DNA of 64,000 nt from an uncultured Sphingomonadaceae bacterium (lineage in GTDB: Bacteria > Pseudomonadota > Alphaproteobacteria > Sphingomonadales > Sphingomonadaceae): contig CAIQHF010000036.1 in NCBI GenBank assembly GCA_903871605.1, positions 372,001-436,000 of the forward strand. Direction: 5' to 3'. Positions 57,579-64,000 of this stretch are shown here, piece after piece. Under the pieces are notes generated by a model that worked only from the letters and a program-made list of their open reading frames with translations, was not told the DNA's origin and did not search any database. The translations under genes were made by a program, and so were the position numbers. Each line of letters opens with the position of its first letter. Within the stretch, counting starts at the first letter, position 1.

Positions 57579-59855
57579 TCAGGAGACGACGGAGCCAGCT
57601 TTCAATAAAGACCCGTTCCGATCGGCCTTTCCGGCCATTTCGAGCATAGCGCAACAGGCAAATTGAAACGCCAGCACGGATTCGGCCCCTTGGTTGAGAT
57701 TGACACGGTCGCTCATCAGCCCGTCGAAACAGCCACCGTCGATCGCCGAGCCGAGCGGAAGCCCCAGATCGTTGCCGCCGACATACCAGGCGAAGGCGCG
57801 ATGCGCCGTCGCGATCCAGCGCTGGTCGCCGGTCAGATCGTGCGCGACACGCGCCGCATCGATCGTCGCCCATCCCTCGACGGGCTGCTGGTCGAATGGC
57901 AGCGGCGGCTGGCGTACGCGCCCGAAACTGTCGGTGCCGACCGCGCGGAACTGCCCCTCGGCATTGGTCTGGATCGCGTCCAGCCATTGCAGCGTGGCTA
58001 TTCCGTCGGCGCCGAGCTGCGTGTCGCCGAGCCGTCTGCCGGCACGCATCAGCGCCTCGGGCAGGCGTGCATTGTCATAGGCGAGCACCTGCTCGTACCA
58101 GTCCCAGCCCGGACGGCGGGCGGCATGGAGCTCGGCCTGCAGTCGGCGCGACTGATCGCGCAGCATCGCCATCGCGACCTCGTGGCCGGGATGCGCGTCG
58201 AGCATCGCATCGGCGGCGAGGATGCAGAACGCCCATGTCCGCGGGCTGGCCAGCGCGTGCGCATGCGGCGCGACCTGGTCGAACAGATGCGAGGCCCACA
58301 GCCTGAGCTCATGCGAGCGCGCCCGCGCCGCGGTGTCGCCGAGCGACCAGAGCGTGCGCCCGAAACTGTCCTCGGAGCCCTGCTCCTCGAGCCAGCCGCG
58401 ATCGAACGCCATGAAATTGCGGAACCGGCCCTGATGACCGTTCCAGGCATGTTGGACGAAGGCGGCATAGACGATGGCGAGCTGGTCGGCGCGCGCGGCC
58501 GCGGCGGCGGGCAGGCGGTGCATCAGCATCAGCGCGCGGCAATTATCGTCGACGCAATAGCCGTGCAGGCGGTCGGGCACCGTGAAGATCGAATGCTGGA
58601 TGATCCCGCAGCCATCGGTAAGCCGCTCGACGGCGCCCAGATGCGGACGGATCGGATCGGATCGGCGGTCGCCGCTGACCAGCCGCGCCGGCTGCGTCCG
58701 CACCGCCTCTTCGAAGATCGCGACATAGGCGCGCGCGAGCGCGGGCCATGTCATACTGCGCCCCACCGCCCAGGCCTTGCGGCTCATCGTATCGAGCATG
58801 TCGGGCTTGTCGAGCAGGTCGCAGATGCTCGTCGCGAAGGCGGGGCTGTCGCCGAACGGGACGACGATCCCGACACCGTCGGCGAGCAACTCGACCGCAT
58901 GCCAATAGGGCGTCGAGACCACGGGCTTGCCCATCGCGACCGCATAGCTGAGCGTCCCCGAGGTGATCTGCGCCTCGTTGAGATAGGGCGTCACATAAAT
59001 ATCCGCAGCGGCGATATGATCGATCAGCGCCTCCTTCTCGACGAAGCCGTCGATGAAGCGGACATGCGCGCTGACGCCGAGTTCGGCGGCAAGCGCCACC
59101 AGCCCCTCGCGATAGGCCTCGCCCTCGTGCGCGACGAGATGAGGGTGCGTCGCACCGAGCACGACATAGAGCGCGTCGGGATGGCGCGCGACGATCGCCG
59201 GCATCGCGCGGATCATCGTATCGATGCCCTTATTGGGCGACAGCAGCCCGAAGGTCAGCAGCACGCGGTGACCGGCGAAGCCGAAGCGCGCCTTGAGCGT
59301 CTCGGGTGCCGCGCGCGGACGATCGGGCGCGCCGTGCGGCACCACCGCGATGCGATCGTCGGCGACGCCGTGGACCTCGCGCAGGATGCGGCGCCCCTTC
59401 TCGGCCATCACGATCAGCTTGGCGGCGCGGCGCACCAGCGCCTCGATCACGCCGCGCTGCTCGGGATTGGGCTGCTCGAGCACGGTGTGCAGCGTCACCA
59501 CCACGGGCATCGTCACGCGGTCGAGCAGCTTGAGCAGATAGGCCCCCGCCGCGCCGCCGAAAATGCCATATTCGTGCTGGACGCAGACGATGTCGGCGCC
59601 GCTCGCGTTGATCGTCTGCGCGGCGCGCGCATAATCGGCGAGGTCGTGCTGGTCGATCGCAGCGACGACTTCGGGCGGATAATCATAGCGCGCGTCGCGG
59701 TCGTTCATCGCGTAAACGTCGACCGCAAGCTGCGGAAACGCCGCGATAAGACCTTTTCTCACGTCCTGCGTAAATGTTGCGATGCCGCACAGACGTGGCG
59801 GGCTGTTTCCGATCAGCGCGACGCGGTGCAATGTCGTGGCGGAGATGGCGGCCAT
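57579..59855 (-). CDS. Two-domain glycosyltransferase (GT4 plus helical toroid)
   Basis: From ATG 59855 the protein has 758 residues. The first 370 form a GT4 glycosyltransferase (LIGNSPPRLCGIATFTQDV, LTFGLLSPNKGIDTMI, YLNEAQITSGTLSYAVAMGKP). The C-terminal 340 residues form an alpha-helical barrel resembling glycosidase-type toroids (HGYCVDDNCRALMLMHRL, GWATIDAARVA). It is upstream of the GH130-like gene and the starts nearly abut. Together they may build or trim a storage or surface glycan. Confidence 0.85.
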   Translation of the reverse strand: MAAISATTLHRVALIGNSPPRLCGIATFTQDVRKGLIAAFPQLAVDVYAMNDRDARYDYPPEVVAAIDQHDLADYARAAQTINASGADIVCVQHEYGIFGGAAGAYLLKLLDRVTMPVVVTLHTVLEQPNPEQRGVIEALVRRAAKLIVMAEKGRRILREVHGVADDRIAVVPHGAPDRPRAAPETLKARFGFAGHRVLLTFGLLSPNKGIDTMIRAMPAIVARHPDALYVVLGATHPHLVAHEGEAYREGLVALAAELGVSAHVRFIDGFVEKEALIDHIAAADIYVTPYLNEAQITSGTLSYAVAMGKPVVSTPYWHAVELLADGVGIVVPFGDSPAFATSICDLLDKPDMLDTMSRKAWAVGRSMTWPALARAYVAIFEEAVRTQPARLVSGDRRSDPIRPHLGAVERLTDGCGIIQHSIFTVPDRLHGYCVDDNCRALMLMHRLPAAAAARADQLAIVYAAFVQHAWNGHQGRFRNFMAFDRGWLEEQGSEDSFGRTLWSLGDTAARARSHELRLWASHLFDQVAPHAHALASPRTWAFCILAADAMLDAHPGHEVAMAMLRDQSRRLQAELHAARRPGWDWYEQVLAYDNARLPEALMRAGRRLGDTQLGADGIATLQWLDAIQTNAEGQFRAVGTDSFGRVRQPPLPFDQQPVEGWATIDAARVAHDLTGDQRWIATAHRAFAWYVGGNDLGLPLGSAIDGGCFDGLMSDRVNLNQGAESVLAFQFACCAMLEMAGKADRNGSLLKAGSVVS

Positions 59856-60090
59856 GATGCGTTCCCAAACGGCGCGCCACGAGGGCCTGACAGCTACCAT
59901 CGACGGACGCAAAAAAGCGGAATAATCGATAAATGCGCCACCGCGACAAAGGTTGCGCCATGCATTGTGCAGCCGCGAAGATATGCGCCAACCCGAACAA
60001 GTCCAGCCATTTTTGCCGTTGACCCGTGCCGACGGTGCGCTATGCCGTCGGTCCGGGGACGGTTTCAGCCGGGCCCGCGATATTGTTTGT

Positions 60091-60105
60091 CTAGAAGACT
60101 TCTAG
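60091..60105. promoter_or_regulatory. Palindrome overlapping the lipoprotein ribosome site
   Basis: CTAGAAGACTTCTAG is a perfect 7-bp dyad with a single central base. Its last two bases (60104-60105) are the first two of the AGGAG ribosome site for the lipoprotein at 60116. A possible promoter TTGACC-N16-TATGCC lies at 60019-60046. Confidence 0.45.
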
Positions 60106-60115
60106 GAGCGCCCGA

Positions 60116-60394
60116 ATGAAGAAGCTTGCTTTCGTCCTCGCCGCCGCCGGCCTGATGACCGTCGCCGCCTGCCACAAGACGGACCAGGCCGCTGCCGTCG
60201 ACAACGCCGGTGACAACGCCGCCGCCGCGCTCGACAACCAGGGCGACATGCTGTCCGCCGCCGCCGACAACGCGTCGAACGCCGCGACCGCCAACGCGCT
60301 CGACAATGCGTCGGACGCCGCGCACAACTCGGCCGACGCCGTCAAGGCGGACGCCTCGAACAAGGCCGACGCGATCGACAACGCGGCCAAGTAA
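60116..60394 (+). CDS. Small lipoprotein of unknown function
   Basis: The 92-residue product has a lipobox ending in Cys19 (GLMTVAAC). The mature part is short and Ala/Asn/Asp-rich, with repeats of the type ADNASNAA and LDNASDAA, so it probably forms a helical, coiled-coil-like rod. It starts behind AGGAG and is followed by a strong terminator. The family is not recognised. Confidence 0.8.
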   Translation: MKKLAFVLAAAGLMTVAACHKTDQAAAVDNAGDNAAAALDNQGDMLSAAADNASNAATANALDNASDAAHNSADAVKADASNKADAIDNAAK

Positions 60395-60438
60395 TCGGGA
60401 GCGATCGGCCGCGCCTGCGGTCGTCGAGCCAAAATAAA

Positions 60439-60470
60439 ACGGGCGTTTCCTCGCGGAAGCGCCCGTTTTT
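60439..60470 (+). terminator. Rho-independent terminator after the lipoprotein
   Basis: A 12-bp stem (ACGGGCGTTTCC and GGAAGCGCCCGT, with one G-U-type pair) with a TCGC loop is followed by five T residues. It also ends the upstream transcript before tRNA-Pro. Confidence 0.95.
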
Positions 60471-60551
60471 CTTTGCGCGCGGGCGCGATCGCGCGGATCG
60501 CATGCGAAGTCCGTTGCCATCTGCCGTCAAGGCGGGATAAGGCGGCGCCGT

Positions 60552-60628
<77 letters not shown>

Positions 60629-60779
60629 ACACATCGCCTCGCCGGACCGCGCCGCCCGCGCCTGCCCCCGCGCGCCTGCTGCGACGCCTAGGTAGTTTTC
60701 CGTCTTCAGCCGCCCCCGAGCGGACGGCTAAGCTCGCGCCAGATCACGACGATCGGGCCGGACCGCGGGGAGGTTTCCG

Positions 60780-61763
60780 ATGCACGCCATGCTGCTGACG
60801 GCGATCGGGCAGCCGCTCCGCTGGACCGAGCTTCCCGATCGCCTGCCCGGCCCCGGCGAGATCCGCGTGCGGATCGCCGCCTGCGGCGTGTGCCGCACCG
60901 ACCTGCACGTCGTCGACGGCGAGCTCGCGGAGCATCCGCTTCCGATCATTCCCGGTCACGAGATCGTCGGCCGCGTCGACGCGCTGGGCGCCGGTGTCGA
61001 CACGCTCCGCGTCGGCGAGCGCGTCGGCATCCCCTGGCTGGGCCATAGCTGCGGGGTTTGCCCCTATTGCCGCTCGCACGCCGAGAATCTGTGCGATCGG
61101 CCGCTGTTCACCGGCTATACGCGCGACGGCGGCTTCGCGAGCGCGGTCATCGCCGATGCGCGCTATGCCTTTCCGCTCGGCGAAACGGGCGAAGATGTCG
61201 CCTTGGCGCCGCTGCTCTGTGCCGGGCTGATCGGATGGCGCGCGCTCGGCAAGGCGGGCGATGGCAGGCGGCTGGGGCTCTACGGTTTCGGCGCATCGGC
61301 GCACATCGTCGCGCAGGTCGCGGCGTGGCAGGGACGCTCGGTCTATGCCTTCACGCGGCCCGGCGACGTCGCGACGCAACGCTTCGCGCGGTCACTGGGC
61401 GCGGTGTGGGCCGGCGGGTCCGACGAGCGCCCGCCCGATCTGCTCGATGCCGCGATCATCTTCGCCACGCTCGGCGATCTCGTGCCGATCGCGCTCGACG
61501 CGGTCCGCAAGGGCGGCCGCGTGGTCTGCGCGGGAATCCACATGAGCGACATACCCGGCTTTCCCTATTCGGCGCTCTGGGAGGAGCGGCAGATCCTCTC
61601 GGTCGCCAATCTGACGCGGCAGGACGGGCTCGATTTCCTCGGGCTCGCGCCGAGGATCGGGATCGTCACGACCACGACGCGCTATCCGCTCGACCGCGCC
61701 AACGAGGCGCTTGCCGACCTGCGCGCAGGTCGCTTCGAGGGCGCCGCCGTCCTGCTGCCCTGA
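60780..61763 (+). CDS. Zinc-dependent alcohol dehydrogenase family protein
   Basis: The 327-residue medium-chain dehydrogenase has catalytic zinc residues in CGVCRTDLH and PGHEIVG and the structural zinc cluster [16 protein letters not shown] Rossmann-like segment ([11 protein letters not shown]) binds the nucleotide. By family it oxidises alcohols or reduces aldehydes. GAGG precedes ATG 60780; ATG 60789 is also possible. It is followed by the FixJ-type regulator. Confidence 0.92.
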   Translation: MHAMLLTAIGQPLRWTELPDRLPGPGEIRVRIAACGVCRTDLHVVDGELAEHPLPIIPGHEIVGRVDALGAGVDTLRVGERVGIPWLGHSCGVCPYCRSHAENLCDRPLFTGYTRDGGFASAVIADARYAFPLGETGEDVALAPLLCAGLIGWRALGKAGDGRRLGLYGFGASAHIVAQVAAWQGRSVYAFTRPGDVATQRFARSLGAVWAGGSDERPPDLLDAAIIFATLGDLVPIALDAVRKGGRVVCAGIHMSDIPGFPYSALWEERQILSVANLTRQDGLDFLGLAPRIGIVTTTTRYPLDRANEALADLRAGRFEGAAVLLP

Positions 61764-61788
61764 GCCTCGCCGCGACGCGACCGTCCGC

Positions 61789-61832
61789 ACTACGTAGTGA
61801 CACGTATTTCCAGCGGATTGCACCACGTGCAA
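61789..61832. promoter_or_regulatory. Two palindromes upstream of the FixJ-type gene
   Basis: ACTACGTAGT (61789-61798) is a perfect 10-bp palindrome. TTGCACCACGTGCAA (61818-61832) is a perfect 6-bp dyad with a 3-base centre. Both lie between the dehydrogenase stop and the regulator start, the usual place for operators. Confidence 0.45.
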
Positions 61833-61941
61833 CCGACCGCCAATGCCAAGGAACGGTGAATGAGCGGCGAGCTACGGCGATCGACCAGCGACGCGGGTCG
61901 TCGACAGGGCGCCGGCGCGCGGCCCCGCGACGACGCGGCGC

Positions 61942-62574
61942 ATGGTGCCGATGGATAAGCGGATCGTCCATGTCGTCGACGACGAGGAGGCGATCCGCCG
62001 CTCGATCGGCTTCCTGCTCAAGACCTCGGGCTTCGTCGTCCATGGCTATGCCTCGGGCGACGACTTCCTGTCGGCGGCGAAGACCGCCGAGGCGGGTTGC
62101 GTGCTGATGGATATCCGCATGCCGGGCATGGACGGGCTCGCCGTGCACGAGGAAATGCGTCGCCGCGGCATCACGCTTCCGGTGATCTTTCTGACCGGCC
62201 ACGGCGACATCTATCTCGCGGTCCGCGCGATCAAGGGCGGTGCGGTCGATTTCATCGAAAAGCCGTTCGAGAAGGCCGCGTTGATCGCGGCGATCGACGA
62301 AGCGTTCCGCCGGCTGGACGAGGCCGGGCGCGAGCATGTCGATGCCGACATCGCGCGGGCGCAACTCGGCGCGCTGACGCCGCGCGAGCGCGAGGTGCTC
62401 GAGGGACTGGTCAAGGGGCTGCCCAACAAGACGATCGGCTATGATCTCGGCATATCGACGCGGACCGTCGAGGTGCATCGCGCCAATCTGATGACCAAGC
62501 TCGGCAAGCACACGCTCTCGGACACGCTGCGCATCGCGTTCGCCGCAGGGATCGGCAAGGCGGCACCCGGCTGA
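61942..62574 (+). CDS. FixJ-type LuxR-family response regulator
   Basis: The 210-residue regulator has a receiver with phospho-Asp57 (CVLMDIRMP) and lysine in EKPFEK, a linker, and a LuxR-type helix-turn-helix (LTPREREVLEGLVKG, STRTVEVHRANLM). The partner kinase is not in the window. It lies between an alcohol dehydrogenase and a CoA transferase, 69 bases upstream of the latter. Control of acetate or C2 metabolism is an inference from neighbours. ATG 61951 is an alternative start. Confidence 0.9.
   Translation: MVPMDKRIVHVVDDEEAIRRSIGFLLKTSGFVVHGYASGDDFLSAAKTAEAGCVLMDIRMPGMDGLAVHEEMRRRGITLPVIFLTGHGDIYLAVRAIKGGAVDFIEKPFEKAALIAAIDEAFRRLDEAGREHVDADIARAQLGALTPREREVLEGLVKGLPNKTIGYDLGISTRTVEVHRANLMTKLGKHTLSDTLRIAFAAGIGKAAPG

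Positions 62575-64000
<1,426 letters not shown>

Noticed and set aside
57663-60119. An 818-residue plus-strand frame opposite the glycosyltransferase
   Set aside because: It is antisense to a gene with clear GT4 motifs and shows no domain of its own.

Overview
The window is chromosomal DNA from a high-GC alphaproteobacterium, most likely a sphingomonad (Sphingomonas or a close relative). The evidence is the gene order ispDF / dusB-ntrB-ntrC-ntrY-ntrX-hfq-hflX near gmk and mazG, a double-domain Hfq, the tamA-tamB pair, and several small secreted proteins that look sphingomonad-like. There is no rRNA, CRISPR array, prophage or insertion sequence. Coding density is high and most genes carry housekeeping or regulatory functions.

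Layout. 1-3.7 kb: 5' part of a membrane chemoreceptor gene, dinB, a Crp/Fnr regulator and a small membrane protein. 3.6-11 kb: a YihY-type membrane protein divergent from tamA-tamB, the outer-membrane assembly module. 11-19 kb: a CsbD-like stress protein and an EEP-family hydrolase, a HerA-like ATPase, a large secreted trypsin-like autotransporter and several tiny exported or membrane proteins. 19-25.6 kb: tRNA-Asn, nadK, moaA, an EAL signalling protein, tgt and flagellin. 25.8-32.5 kb: a KGG-type stress protein, two flavin oxidoreductases, a lipid kinase, a nitronate monooxygenase and a TrhO-type rhodanese. 32.8-39.8 kb: a GDSL esterase divergent from an ABC transporter (ATPase plus FtsX-like permease), a DedA protein, mazG and gmk. 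39.9-49.1 kb: the complete Ntr nitrogen-signalling block with hfq and hflX. 49.2-56 kb: ispDF, a CinA-type amidohydrolase, a COQ10-like protein, lipA, carbonic anhydrase and ettA. 56.3-64 kb: a GH130 enzyme with a two-domain glycosyltransferase, a small lipoprotein, tRNA-Pro, an alcohol dehydrogenase, a FixJ-type regulator and a CoA transferase cut by the window end.

How the genes work together. NtrBC and NtrYX sense nitrogen status, and Hfq lies immediately downstream. The chemoreceptor and flagellin are motility genes, and each has a CtrA-like TTAA-N7-TTAA-type site upstream. TamA and TamB insert outer-membrane proteins, plausibly including the autotransporter. NadK, MoaA, IspDF, LipA, Gmk and MazG supply cofactors, isoprenoids and clean nucleotide pools.

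Most notable observations: a tRNA-guanine transglycosylase with the zinc-binding cysteines missing; an Hfq made of two fused Sm domains; an NtrX without the GAFTGA sigma-54 loop beside an NtrC that has it; a rhodanese gene whose only sensible start codon is ATA; and hairpin-rich dispersed repeats, one of which overlaps a ribosome binding site. I did not find a clearly new multi-gene system. The best candidates for undescribed biology are the GT4-toroid/GH130 pair and the orphan FixJ regulator next to the CoA transferase.
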